A stretch of 64,000 bases of DNA from Arthrobacter sp. YN (GTDB lineage: Bacteria > Actinomycetota > Actinomycetes > Actinomycetales > Micrococcaceae). Where the stretch lies: positions 1,550,001 through 1,614,000 of the forward strand of contig NZ_CP022436.1 of NCBI RefSeq assembly GCF_002224285.1, written 5' to 3'. Position numbers and translations under genes: made by a program. This document shows positions 44,377-53,197 of the stretch, piece after piece. Each line of letters opens with the position of its first letter. Position 1 is the first letter of the stretch. The notes below the pieces were generated by a model. The model ran no database searches, was not told where the DNA came from, and was given only the letters and a program-made list of their open reading frames with translations.

Positions 44377-44405
44377 GCGGGGCCACCATGGGATGGTGGC
44401 CCCGC
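44377..44405 (-). terminator. Terminator of the purine nucleoside phosphorylase gene
   Basis: A perfect 12-base stem (GCGGGGCCACCA, 44377-44388, with its complement at 44394-44405) and a 5-base loop TGGGA. On the minus strand it follows the stop at 44421 and leads into GCTTTGCTGCTT, a weak T-rich tail. Confidence 0.8.
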
Positions 44406-44420
44406 TCGTCCGTAACGCGC

Positions 44421-45239
44421 CTAGAGCTTGGCGATGATGTCCGCCAGGAGCTTGGAGATCCGCTTGCCAGCTGCCTGCCCGGCTTCCAGAACTTCGGCGT
44501 GGCTCAAGGGAACCGGGCTGATGCCGGCTGCGAGGTTGGTGACCAGGGAGATACCGAAAACTTCCATTCCTGCATGGCGGCCGGCGATTGCTTCCAGCGC
44601 CGTGGACATGCCCACCAGGTCTGCGCCGATCCGCTTGGCGTACTGGACCTCTGCCGGTGTTTCGTAGTGCGGTCCGGTGAATTGTGCGTAGACGCCTTCC
44701 TGCAGGGAGGAGTCCACTTCACGGGCGAGGTCGCGGATGCGCGAGGAGTAGAGATCGGTGAGGTCAACAAATGTGGCGCCCTCAAGCGGTGAGGTTGCGG
44801 TGAGGTTGATGTGGTCGCTGATGAGGACGGGGGTGCCCGGGGTCCAGTCCTCGTTGAGCCCGCCGCAACCGTTGGTCAGCACCAAAGTCTTGCAGCCGGC
44901 GGCGGCTGCGGTGCGTACGCCGTGGACTACGGACCGTACGCCGCGGCCTTCGTAGTAATGGGTCCGCGCCCCAATGACGAGCGCGCGCTTGCCCTCCTTG
45001 GTGAGGACGGAGCGGATGGTGCCTACATGGCCCACTACCGCTGGTTTGTGGAAACCGGGGACCTCCGAAGCGTTCAGGGTGGCGGTAGTTTCGCCGATGA
45101 GGTCGGCGGCCTCCGCCCAGCCGGATCCGAGCACCAGGGCTACGTCATGGGACTCGACGCCGGTCTCCGCGGCGATGAAGTCTGCGGCGGCCTTCGCGGC
45201 CTCAAAGGGGTCTGTGTTCATCAGCTCAGTGTTACTCAC
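44421..45239 (-). CDS. Purine-nucleoside phosphorylase
   Basis: 272 residues from a GTG at 45239 (an ATG six codons later is the alternative). It belongs to the trimeric PNP/MTAP class: VALVLGSGWAEAADL, phosphate-binding IGARTHYYEGRG, VLTNGCGGLNEDWTPG, LISDHINLTATSPL, FTGPHYETPAEVQY and DLVGMSTALEAIAG. It cleaves purine (deoxy)nucleosides with phosphate to the base and (deoxy)ribose-1-phosphate; a mutase then gives the substrate of DeoC. A phosphosugar mutase is encoded at 38.8 kb and deoC at 9.7 kb. Confidence 0.93.
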   Translation of the reverse strand: MSNTELMNTDPFEAAKAAADFIAAETGVESHDVALVLGSGWAEAADLIGETTATLNASEVPGFHKPAVVGHVGTIRSVLTKEGKRALVIGARTHYYEGRGVRSVVHGVRTAAAAGCKTLVLTNGCGGLNEDWTPGTPVLISDHINLTATSPLEGATFVDLTDLYSSRIRDLAREVDSSLQEGVYAQFTGPHYETPAEVQYAKRIGADLVGMSTALEAIAGRHAGMEVFGISLVTNLAAGISPVPLSHAEVLEAGQAAGKRISKLLADIIAKL

Positions 45240-45343
45240 TGGTACAAGCTACCTTGCGGCTGCAGGACTTTGGTAGGGACCCGCGCGCTGGTGAGGGTGG
45301 GCTGAGTGGCAGCCGACGCGGCAATGAGCGAGAATTGAGGATT

Positions 45344-46753
45344 GTGACCAGCCAAGTTGACTTCAGTGCCCCCCGTATCGCGATCCTGGGAGGTGGTCCC
45401 GGCGGATATGAAGCTGCCATGGTGGCCGCCTCACTCGGCGCCCACGTCACCATTGTTGAGCGGGCAGGCCTTGGCGGCTCTGCCGTGCTGACCGACGTCG
45501 TGCCTTCCAAGACCCTCATTGCCACCGCCGATCTCATGACCCGCGTCGGTGAGGCGGACGAGCTGGGAGTGAAGTTCGACGGCGACGGCACGGCCTCGAA
45601 GCCCCGCGCCGACCTCAAGCACATCAACGACCGCGTGCTCAACCTGGCCCGCGGACAGTCCGAGGACATCCGCGCCGGCCTGGAGCGCCTGGGCGTGGAG
45701 ATCGTCATTGGGTCCGGCAAGCTCCTGGACAACAACACCATCGAGGTCCTGACCCTCGAAGGCACCCGCACCATTGATGCCGACGCCATCCTTCTGGCCG
45801 TCGGCGCCCACCCACGCGAACTCCCCACTGCCAAGCCCGACGGCGAACGCATCCTCAACTGGGCCCAGATCTACAACCTGGACGAGCTCCCGGAAGAACT
45901 GATCGTCGTGGGATCCGGTGTTACCGGCGCCGAGTTCGCCTCCGCCTACAACGGCCTGGGCTCCAAGGTCACCCTGATTTCCAGCCGCGACCAAGTCCTC
46001 CCCGGCGAGGACACCGATGCCGCCAAGCTGCTGGAAGGCGTCTTCGAACGTCGCGGCGTCAACGTTTTGTCCAAGTCACGCGCAAATGCGGTGGAGCGAA
46101 CGGACGACGGCGTCAAGGTCACCTTGGGTGACGGATCGATCGTCACGGGTACCCACTGCCTGGTGTGTGTTGGTTCCATCCCGAACACAGCCGGCGTCGG
46201 CCTTGAAGAAGCCGGTGTGACCCTCACGGAGTCCGGCCACATCAAGGTGGACGGTGTTTCCCGCACCACCGCCCCCAACATCTATGCTGCCGGTGACTGC
46301 ACGGGCGTGTTCGCACTCGCCTCCGTGGCAGCCATGCAGGGCCGCATCGCGATTGCCCACTTCATGGGCGACGGCGTGAAGCCGCTCAAGCTCAACCAGG
46401 TGGCGTCCAACATCTTTACTTCCCCGGAAATTGCTTCAGTGGGTGTGTCCGAGGCCGACCTCGCGTCCGGGAAGTACCAGGGCGATGTTGTGATGCTGTC
46501 CTTGCTCAGCAATGCCCGCGCCAAGATGCGCAACACGAAGGACGGCTTCGTCAAGATCATTGCCCGCAAGGGTTCAGGCACCGTGATCGGTGGGGTTGTG
46601 GTGGGCCCGAATGCTTCGGAGCTCATTTTCCCGATCTCCGTGGCTGTGACCCAGAAGCTCCACGTGGACGACGTCGCCAGCGCGTTCACGGTGTACCCGT
46701 CCCTCACGGGATCCATATCCGAAGCTGCACGGCGCCTGCACGTGCACATGTAG
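45344..46753 (+). CDS. lpdA: NAD(P)H-quinone dehydrogenase of the LpdA type
   Basis: 469 residues from the GTG at 45344 (TTGAGG just before it); the frame is open to 45254. FAD fold: RIAILGGGPGGYEAAMVAASLG. Where a dihydrolipoamide dehydrogenase has its redox pair C-x4-C, this protein has LGGSAVLTDVVPSKTLI, with no cysteine. NAD fold: LIVVGSGVTGAEFASAYNGLG. The dimerisation domain is present, but the usual catalytic His-Glu end is replaced. This matches the mycobacterial LpdA (Rv3303c) group, which reduces quinones and is not part of the pyruvate dehydrogenase complex. Divergent from the purine phosphorylase. Confidence 0.9.
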   Translation: MTSQVDFSAPRIAILGGGPGGYEAAMVAASLGAHVTIVERAGLGGSAVLTDVVPSKTLIATADLMTRVGEADELGVKFDGDGTASKPRADLKHINDRVLNLARGQSEDIRAGLERLGVEIVIGSGKLLDNNTIEVLTLEGTRTIDADAILLAVGAHPRELPTAKPDGERILNWAQIYNLDELPEELIVVGSGVTGAEFASAYNGLGSKVTLISSRDQVLPGEDTDAAKLLEGVFERRGVNVLSKSRANAVERTDDGVKVTLGDGSIVTGTHCLVCVGSIPNTAGVGLEEAGVTLTESGHIKVDGVSRTTAPNIYAAGDCTGVFALASVAAMQGRIAIAHFMGDGVKPLKLNQVASNIFTSPEIASVGVSEADLASGKYQGDVVMLSLLSNARAKMRNTKDGFVKIIARKGSGTVIGGVVVGPNASELIFPISVAVTQKLHVDDVASAFTVYPSLTGSISEAARRLHVHM

Positions 46754-46773
46754 CTCCGTAGTCAGAGCCCGCG

Positions 46774-46847
46774 CGCCCGTTTCGGGGCTTCGCTGCGCAC
46801 CATGCCGTTCGCGCGGCACCCTGCGCAGCGAGCCATCGAAACGGGCG
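46774..46847. terminator. Nested inverted repeat between lpdA and the MBL gene
   Basis: CGCCCGTTTCG (46774-46784) pairs with its complement at 46837-46847, TCGCTGCGCA (46790-46799) with TGCGCAGCGA (46822-46831), and TGCCG (46803-46807) with CGGCA (46814-46818). Together they form a 74-base rod with small internal loops between two convergent genes, ending in a short T stretch. It can end transcription from both sides. Confidence 0.7.
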
Positions 46848-46856
46848 TTTCTGCTC

Positions 46857-47588
46857 CTAGTGGCGGAGTGCCTGCACAGCTTGAGCCAGCGGCATGCGCA
46901 GCGCGGGGCCGTGTCCCGGCAGGATCACGTTGGCTTGTACGCTCTCCAGCTGCCGGGCAGAGGCCAACGCCCCAGACGGGTCGGAGTGGTACATCCTGTG
47001 CAGCATTTGGGGTCCGGATGCCGGGCTGATCGGGTGGCCCGTGACAAAGGTGTCACCCACGGCAATCGCCTGGGCACCCGGCAGCAGCAATGCGACGTTG
47101 CCAGGGGTGTGCCCGGGGAGCGGGATGGCCTGGGGGTGGCCCGGCAGGCTGTGGAGTCGGTCCGTGGTCCAAGCCTCCGCGCGCATGGCCGGCTCCGCTT
47201 GAAGGGCCTTGGCTTCGATGACGTGGAGCATCCACCGGAAAACGCGGGGACGCCATGCGCGGAGCAAAACCTGCCCGAACGTGACCTGATGCTTCTCCCT
47301 GCCCTGAACGTGGGGGAGCTCCTCGGGGGAGCAGAGGATGGGCGTGCCGAAGGTCCGTGAGAAGTACGCCGCAGATCCGGTGTGGTCCACGTGCCCGTGC
47401 GTGATGAGCATGGCTTTGGCGTCGGCGGGCTCCAGGCCCAGCTCCCGGATCGATTCCATGACGAGGTCGCGGTCGGCAGGGTAGCCGCCGTCGATCATCA
47501 TGAAGCCTGAGGAGTCACGGACGAGGAGCCAGTTGGACGCAGGTCCCTCAACAAAATGGACGCCGGGCGCGGGTTCGGATACCTTCAC
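46857..47588 (-). CDS. MBL-fold metallo-hydrolase
   Basis: 243 residues from the ATG at 47588. The metal-binding motif is AMLITHGHVDHTGSAAYF at about residue 60, followed by LPGHTPGNVALLL (third His) and GDTFVTGHP, and a last His in VILPGHGPALRM. This is a complete set for a binuclear zinc site of the glyoxalase II/beta-lactamase fold. There is no signal peptide. The substrate cannot be derived from the sequence. It lies after a hairpin that separates it from the nitrate genes on the same strand. Confidence 0.9.
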   Translation of the reverse strand: MKVSEPAPGVHFVEGPASNWLLVRDSSGFMMIDGGYPADRDLVMESIRELGLEPADAKAMLITHGHVDHTGSAAYFSRTFGTPILCSPEELPHVQGREKHQVTFGQVLLRAWRPRVFRWMLHVIEAKALQAEPAMRAEAWTTDRLHSLPGHPQAIPLPGHTPGNVALLLPGAQAIAVGDTFVTGHPISPASGPQMLHRMYHSDPSGALASARQLESVQANVILPGHGPALRMPLAQAVQALRH

Positions 47589-47629
47589 ACCGGAATTCTA
47601 GGTTGTTCCTTGCTCTGGTGACGCGAGAA

Positions 47630-47686
47630 CGCTGGAATGCTGCGGGATCGCCGATCCGGACCCGGCGATTTCGCAGCGTTCCAGCG
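47630..47686 (-). terminator. Nested hairpin after the nasB-like gene
   Basis: CGCTGGAATGCTGCG (47630-47644) pairs with CGCAGCGTTCCAGCG (47672-47686) with one wobble position, and inside ATCGCCG (47647-47653) pairs with CGGCGAT (47663-47669). It begins 39 bases past the stop of the nitrate operon and probably ends it. Confidence 0.7.
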
Positions 47687-47724
47687 GGATCGCAACCGGC
47701 TCCAGCTGCGGTGCTTCCGCGGTC

Positions 47725-49287
47725 TCAGGCGGCAGCCGCTTGGAAGTGTTTTTCGATGATCCCCTTGATGTCCCCATGGCAGCCCCCGCAGCCCGTTCCG
47801 GCGCGGGTGGCCTTTGAAACCTCGCCCACGGTGCTGCAGCCGTCCAGGACCGAATCCTCGATACTGGCCGCGCTGACCCCTGCGCAACGGCACACGGTCC
47901 GCTGCGGATCGTTGCTGGTGGCGCCGGCATCGATCTGGTCGGGTCCATCCAGACGGAGCAGGAGTGAGCGGTCTGCTGGTAATTCGGAGGAGCGCTCGAA
48001 GAGCACCACCAGCTCAGCAGCCGTCCGGGGCATGCCCACGGCAACGAGGCCTTCCAGCACCCCGCCGCGGGTGGTCATCTTCACGTAGCGGCCGTGTTCG
48101 GGATCGGCCCACTGGGAGATCTGGCGGCGGGCACGTCCCGAGGCAGCACCCGCTTCCAGCAACTCTTCATCCCACGGATCGGCCTGGTTGTCGCCCGCCA
48201 CGGCCAGGTTGATGCCCCGTGCCTTCAGGACCACCACTCCGGGCTTCTCCATGGGCAGCGCTTCCACAGCATCCGCGGCGGCCTGGCCATCCCGGGCAAG
48301 GACCACGAGGTATTCGGCCAACCACTCGGCCTGCCGCCACCCTGGGCCCACCAGGCCAGAGGGGCCGGTGGCTGTGCGGCACTCTACACATGAACCGTCC
48401 GGGCAGCGCACTTCAGCACAGTCACCGATCGCGAACATATGGGGCTCATGATAGGTCCGGAGGTGGTGGTCCACCAGGATACCGGCGCTGGTAGGAAGTC
48501 CACAGCCCTCGGCCAGTTCGATCCGGGGACGGACACCGCACGACAAGACCAACAGGTCGCCGTCGATCGCTGAGCCGTCATCCAGCAGCAGCGCCGAGAA
48601 GCTGCCGTCAGGACCGGACGTTTCAATACCTGTGGAACGGGCATTGCCGGCCATCCGGACGCCGCCCGCCCGCAGGCTGTTGGTGAGGACGGAGCCACTG
48701 CCGCGGTCGATGCTGCGTCCCAGGGGGAACGGTCCGTTGTGGACCACCGTGGTTTGGGCGCCCTCTTCCGAGGCCGCCAGTGCGGTTTCCAAACCCAGCA
48801 CCCCGCCACCCAGGACCACCACGCGCTTGCCGTCGGCAACGGCTGCGCGAAGCACGGCAGCATCCCGCAGATCACGCAAAGCTGTAACTCCGGCCGGCAG
48901 TACGGGCCGGGAGGGATCGGGGTTGAGCCCGGTGAGGTTGGGAATGACCGGACGCGAACCAGTGGCAAAGACCAGGCGGTCGTAGTGTTCAGCGGTGCCG
49001 TCGGAGAGGACTACCTGCTGGCGGGCGCGGTCGATCCTTTTGACCTTGGTGCCCAGGCGGACGTCAACGCCGTCGGACTCCAACTCGGACGCATCGGCCA
49101 TCGCCAACGCCTCGGCCGTGGTGCGCCCCACGCCAAGCTCAGCAACCATGACCCTGTTGTACGCAGCCTCTGTTTCCTGACCCACCACCAGCAGTTGTAC
49201 CAGCCCAGTGCGGACGGCCGGGAGCAGTTCGTCAATAAGCCGTGCTGCCACTGGTCCGAATCCAACTACAACAATGCGCTCGCTCAT
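47725..49287 (-). CDS. FAD/[2Fe-2S] electron-transfer subunit of assimilatory nitrate reductase
   Basis: 520 residues; the ATG at 49287 has GGAGG 5 bases upstream and overlaps the nitrate reductase stop (ATGA), so the further open frame is not used. FAD fold: RIVVVGFGPVAARLIDELL. NAD fold: KRVVVLGGGVLGLETALAASEEG. FAD motif: HMFAIGDCAEVRCPDGSC. At the C-terminus a BFD-type [2Fe-2S] site reads TVCRCAGVSAASI and GTGCGGCHGDI. It corresponds to the NasB/NirB-like NADH-oxidising partner that feeds electrons to the Mo subunit upstream. Related to, but distinct from, NirB at 35.5 kb, since the siroheme part is absent. Confidence 0.88.
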   Translation of the reverse strand: MSERIVVVGFGPVAARLIDELLPAVRTGLVQLLVVGQETEAAYNRVMVAELGVGRTTAEALAMADASELESDGVDVRLGTKVKRIDRARQQVVLSDGTAEHYDRLVFATGSRPVIPNLTGLNPDPSRPVLPAGVTALRDLRDAAVLRAAVADGKRVVVLGGGVLGLETALAASEEGAQTTVVHNGPFPLGRSIDRGSGSVLTNSLRAGGVRMAGNARSTGIETSGPDGSFSALLLDDGSAIDGDLLVLSCGVRPRIELAEGCGLPTSAGILVDHHLRTYHEPHMFAIGDCAEVRCPDGSCVECRTATGPSGLVGPGWRQAEWLAEYLVVLARDGQAAADAVEALPMEKPGVVVLKARGINLAVAGDNQADPWDEELLEAGAASGRARRQISQWADPEHGRYVKMTTRGGVLEGLVAVGMPRTAAELVVLFERSSELPADRSLLLRLDGPDQIDAGATSNDPQRTVCRCAGVSAASIEDSVLDGCSTVGEVSKATRAGTGCGGCHGDIKGIIEKHFQAAAA

Positions 49288-51491
49288 GATGCCTCCTTGA
49301 CGTGCAGTGGCAGCCGCGTCCCGGCAGGAACTGCGTACGAGTCCAGTTCCTGGGTGGAGACTGCCCGCCGGACCCATACCCGGCTGGTCTTGAATTCCGG
49401 CATGCCGGAGATGGGATCTGTTGCCGCTTCGGTGAGGCGGTTGGCGTTTTCCTGGCCGGGGAAGTGGAACGGCAGGAAGACAGTGTCGGGTCGGACGGTG
49501 GTGCTGAGTTCAGCGCGGCAAAGTACTTCGCCGCGCTCATTCGTGACGGTGGCGTAGTCGCCGTCGGCGATGCCGCGGGCAGCTGCTGTGCCTGGGTGGA
49601 TGAGGAGCCGGGCCTGAGGCTGCGATGCCAGCAGCTCGCTCACCCGGCGGGTCTGGGCGCCGGACTGATAGTGCTCAAGGAGACGGCCCGTAGCGAGCGC
49701 CAGGGAGTTGTCCGCAAACGAACGTACAGCCCGCTTGGAAGGAGTGACCGGAACCATGACGGCCCGGCCATCGGCGTGGGCAAATCCGTCGGCGAAAAGT
49801 CGCGGGGTCCCAGTGCTGCCCGCAGGGTAGGGCCAGTAGGCAGCTTCGCCCCGGTCCAGCATGGCGTAGTCGATGCCCGAGTAGTCGGCCAGACCGCCGG
49901 CGGAGGCGAGGCGCAGTTCTTCGAAAACGGTCTCGGGATCATCGCTGAATGTTGAAGGAGCCTCAAGGAGCTCGGCCAGGCGCGCCATGAGCCACAACTC
50001 GCTGCGAACACCCGGGGGAGGAGTCAGTGCCCGGCGACGTCGGATCACGCGACCTTCGAGGTTGGTCAGCGTGCCCTCTTCCTCGGCCCACTGCGTCACA
50101 GGCAAAACTAAATCCGCTTCAGCAGCTGTCTCAGACATGAAGAAGTCGCAGACCACCAGGAAGTCCAGGCTGCGAAGTCCTCGGATCACTGCGTTCGTGT
50201 CCGGCGCCGAGACCACTACGTTGGCACCATGCACGAAAAGGCACCTGACGCCGTCGGGCTGTCCCAGCGACTTAAGAAGTTCGACGGCGGGCAGGCCGGG
50301 ACCGGGGATGAGCGACTCGTCGACGCCCCATACTCCGGCGACGTGGGCGCGCGCGGCGGGATCGGTGATCTTGCGGTAGCCCGGGAGCTGGTCGGCCTTC
50401 TGTCCGTGTTCGCGGCCACCCTGGCCGTTGCCTTGGCCGGTGAGCGTGCCGTATCCGCTGCGCGCAGAGCCCGGCAGGCCCAACAGGAGGCTGAGGTTGA
50501 TCGCCGCCGTGGCGGTATCCGTGCCGTCCACGTGCTGTTCCACACCGCGTCCGCTGAGGATGTAGCTGCCGCCGTCGCGGGCTCCTTGCGCCAAACGGCG
50601 GGCGGTTTCACGGATCAGGGTGGCTGGGACGCCGGTGATGGACTGGACGCGTTCCGGCCAGAACGCCGAAAGGCTCCGCACCACGGCCGCGTAGCCGCTG
50701 GTGTTGGCCTCGATGTACGCGGCGTCGGCCAGGCCTTCGTGAACCACCACGTGGCTGATGCCCAAGAGGAGAGCCAAATCGGTACCTGGCGTCGGCTGCA
50801 AGTGGAGACCGCCGCCGTCGGACGTGAACGCAGCAGTAGCCGAGCGGCGGGGATCCACCACGATCAGGCCACCGGCGTCCCGTGCGCCCTGCAGGTGCTG
50901 GACGAACGGAGGCATGGTCTCGGCAACGTTGGAACCGAGCATGAGGATTACGGACGCGGTGTCGAGGTCCGTGACAGGGAAGGGCAGTCCGCGGTCCACA
51001 CCGAAGGCGCGGTTGCCTGCCGCAGCAGCGGAGGACATGCAGAACCGACCGTTGTAATCGATCCGTGAGGTACGCAGCGCCAGCCGGGCGAACTTGCCCA
51101 GCAGGTAGGCCTTCTCGTTGGTGAGGCCGCCGCCGCCGAAGACTCCTACGGCGTCATTCCCGTACTGCTGCTGGGTGTCCTTCACAGCTGCGGTGATGAG
51201 CATGAGGGCCTGGTCCCAGGAGATCGGCTGGTGGATGCCGTCCGATCCTTTGAGCATGGGTTCGGTGACGCGCCCGCTGTGACGCAACAACGACGCCGAT
51301 GTCCAGCCTTTGCGGCACAGCCCGCCCCGGTTGGTGGGGAAGTCGCGCCCGGATACTTCCAGGGGAGCGGCCGGGGCTGCCTCCGGTGTGGCCGCTGCCG
51401 CTGCTCCCGGCACTGCCGAAGCAGCCGGGGTCAGCGTCATGGCGCACTGGAGCGCGCAGTAGGGGCAGTGGGTATCGGCGCCGTTGGGCAT
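49284..51491 (-). CDS. nasC: Assimilatory nitrate reductase catalytic subunit
   Basis: 735 residues from the ATG at 51491, adjoining the transporter stop. N-terminal [4Fe-4S] ligands: THCPYCALQCAM and later GLCRKGW. Molybdopterin regions: RIDYNGRFCMSSAAAAGNRAFG, VILMLGSNVAETMP, IVVDPRRSATAAF, LTGQGNGQGGREHGQKADQLPGY, and a C-terminal dinucleotide-binding domain (FHFPGQENANRLTEAATDPISGMPEFK). These match the cytosolic Nas/NarB class that reduces nitrate to nitrite. An Ala/Pro-rich insert of about 20 residues sits after the first Cys cluster. Operon order: narK, nasC, nasB-like. Confidence 0.93.
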   Translation of the reverse strand: MPNGADTHCPYCALQCAMTLTPAASAVPGAAAAATPEAAPAAPLEVSGRDFPTNRGGLCRKGWTSASLLRHSGRVTEPMLKGSDGIHQPISWDQALMLITAAVKDTQQQYGNDAVGVFGGGGLTNEKAYLLGKFARLALRTSRIDYNGRFCMSSAAAAGNRAFGVDRGLPFPVTDLDTASVILMLGSNVAETMPPFVQHLQGARDAGGLIVVDPRRSATAAFTSDGGGLHLQPTPGTDLALLLGISHVVVHEGLADAAYIEANTSGYAAVVRSLSAFWPERVQSITGVPATLIRETARRLAQGARDGGSYILSGRGVEQHVDGTDTATAAINLSLLLGLPGSARSGYGTLTGQGNGQGGREHGQKADQLPGYRKITDPAARAHVAGVWGVDESLIPGPGLPAVELLKSLGQPDGVRCLFVHGANVVVSAPDTNAVIRGLRSLDFLVVCDFFMSETAAEADLVLPVTQWAEEEGTLTNLEGRVIRRRRALTPPPGVRSELWLMARLAELLEAPSTFSDDPETVFEELRLASAGGLADYSGIDYAMLDRGEAAYWPYPAGSTGTPRLFADGFAHADGRAVMVPVTPSKRAVRSFADNSLALATGRLLEHYQSGAQTRRVSELLASQPQARLLIHPGTAAARGIADGDYATVTNERGEVLCRAELSTTVRPDTVFLPFHFPGQENANRLTEAATDPISGMPEFKTSRVWVRRAVSTQELDSYAVPAGTRLPLHVKEAS

Positions 51492-52904
51492 CTAGATGTG
51501 TCCGATCGTGTTGCGCTTCTGGGCAGGGCGGATATAGAAGACCCAGCAGACGATGAGCATCAGGACATAGGCTCCAACGAATCCGTAGAACGCCGGGGTG
51601 TAGGACCCGCTGGCCGTGTTGGAAGCGTTGAGAACCTGGGGGATCACGAAGCCGCCGTAGGCACCGATCGCGGAGATCAGGCCGAGCGAAGAGGATGCGA
51701 GTCGTGCCGTGGTGGTGCTGGGAGCTCCTGCGCGGGCGGCCCGGCTGGACGTTGCGAAGATGATAGGGATCATGCGGTACGTGGCGCCGTTTCCGAAGCC
51801 GCTGGCCAGGAAGAGGAGCAGGAAGAGCGTCAGGAAGAGCCAGAAGTTCTTCAGCGGCAGCGTCCAGATCATGGTGAGGGTAATGAGGGCCATGGAAGCG
51901 AACGAGGCAATGGTCATGCGTGCCCCACCCATGCGGTCGGCCATGCGTCCACCGTAGGGGCGGGCCAAGGAACCAACCAGTGGGCCGAGGAAGGCCAGGG
52001 ACAAGGCCACAGCGCCGACGTGGATGGAGGAGAAGTCCGGGAAGTAGTCCTTGATCAGCTTGGGGAAGACGCCCGCGAAGCCGATGAACGAGCCGAACGT
52101 CCCGATGTACAGGAACGCCATGATCCACAGATGGGGTTCCTTGAGGGCGGCAAGTGAACCGGCTACGTCACCCTTGGCGCTGGTGAGGTTGTCCATGTAC
52201 TTGTAAGCGCCGAAGGCAGCGATGAGGATCAACGGAATCCAGATGATGCCCGCCACCGGCAGGTTGACGGTTCCGGCGGCCAACAGGGTAATGGCGATCG
52301 GCACAACAAGCTGGGCGACGGCGGCACCCATGTTTCCACCCGCGGCGTTCAGGCCCAGCGCCCAACCCTTTTCGCGGGCGGGGTAGAAGAAGGTGATGTT
52401 GGCCATCGAGCTGGCGAAGTTGCCGCCACCAAAGCCGGCGAGGCCAGCCATGAGGAGCATGACGCCGAAGGGCGTTTCCGGGTTGGAGACGCAGATAGCC
52501 AGGCCTGTGGTGGGGATCAGCAGGAGCAGCGCCGAGACGATGGTCCAGTTCCGGCCACCGAACTTGGGAACCATGAAGGTGTAGGGAATGCGGAGCGTGG
52601 CGCCTACAAGGCTGGGGATGGAGATGAGCCAGAAAATCTGGTTGGTATCAAAGGCAAAACCGGCCGCGGGGAGCTGGACCACCACGATGGACCAGAGCTG
52701 CCAGACGACGAAACCGAGGAATTCGGCGAAGATGGACCAGTAGAGATTGCGCTTGGCGATGGACCGGCCTTCGGCTTCCCACTGGCCCTTGTCCTCAGCA
52801 TCCCAGTTGGCAATCCAACGGCCGGGGCGGTGTTCAAGGGCGGGCGCGGCGGTGGCAGTGGACTGGACAGGGGCCAGTTCTTCTGCGGAGCGGTCAACAG
52901 TCAC
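51492..52904 (-). CDS. narK: Nitrate/nitrite MFS transporter
   Basis: 470 residues; the GTG at 52904 has GGAGG 7 bases upstream and is preferred over the open frame to 52994. About 12 membrane helices. The two nitrate signatures are visible: GLAGFGGGNFASSMANITFFYP at about 150-170 and the second Gly-rich helix FLASGFGNGATYRMIPIIF near 365-385. It imports nitrate (or exports nitrite) for the reductases encoded directly downstream. The N-terminal 50 residues are polar and longer than in E. coli NarK. Confidence 0.93.
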   Translation of the reverse strand: MTVDRSAEELAPVQSTATAAPALEHRPGRWIANWDAEDKGQWEAEGRSIAKRNLYWSIFAEFLGFVVWQLWSIVVVQLPAAGFAFDTNQIFWLISIPSLVGATLRIPYTFMVPKFGGRNWTIVSALLLLIPTTGLAICVSNPETPFGVMLLMAGLAGFGGGNFASSMANITFFYPAREKGWALGLNAAGGNMGAAVAQLVVPIAITLLAAGTVNLPVAGIIWIPLILIAAFGAYKYMDNLTSAKGDVAGSLAALKEPHLWIMAFLYIGTFGSFIGFAGVFPKLIKDYFPDFSSIHVGAVALSLAFLGPLVGSLARPYGGRMADRMGGARMTIASFASMALITLTMIWTLPLKNFWLFLTLFLLLFLASGFGNGATYRMIPIIFATSSRAARAGAPSTTTARLASSSLGLISAIGAYGGFVIPQVLNASNTASGSYTPAFYGFVGAYVLMLIVCWVFYIRPAQKRNTIGHI

Positions 52905-53085
52905 GGAGTGCCTCCTTGGTGGGGGACGTTGTTCTTCCAAGGTAGGTTTCGCGCATTTCGTGGACGGGCGCCGTTTGTAAACGTGCTGTGACATTTCCCT
53001 ATCGGCGGGGTCACCGGCGCGTGAGGCGATGGTGAGGTAGTGTGGCGCGGACCACAGAGTGGGATTTTCCTGTGCGTCCGCATGT

Positions 53086-53112
53086 TGGACTTAGTTGTCC
53101 AGTCAATGGACA
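53086..53112. promoter_or_regulatory. Candidate operator upstream of the MHS transporter
   Basis: TGTCCA-GTCAA-TGGACA (53096-53112) is a perfect inverted repeat, and a further half-site TTGGAC precedes it at 53086, giving three half-sites of one kind. Its place 86 bases before the transporter ATG and the spacing fit a GntR/FadR-like regulator. No regulator gene is adjacent. Confidence 0.5.
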
Positions 53113-53197
53113 GTGGGAACTATTATTGAACTCTCGAATATTCCTTCGCCGGGAACCTCTCGGGGCTTCGGCCGGCGTGAAAGAAAGCTGCAAATAC

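Noticed and set aside
45344..46753. Dihydrolipoamide dehydrogenase of the pyruvate dehydrogenase complex
   Set aside because: The redox-active cysteine pair is absent, so it belongs to the quinone-reductase branch.
47725..49287. A second nirB
   Set aside because: It has the FAD/NAD and [2Fe-2S] parts but no siroheme/[4Fe-4S] ligands, and it is coupled to nitrate reductase.
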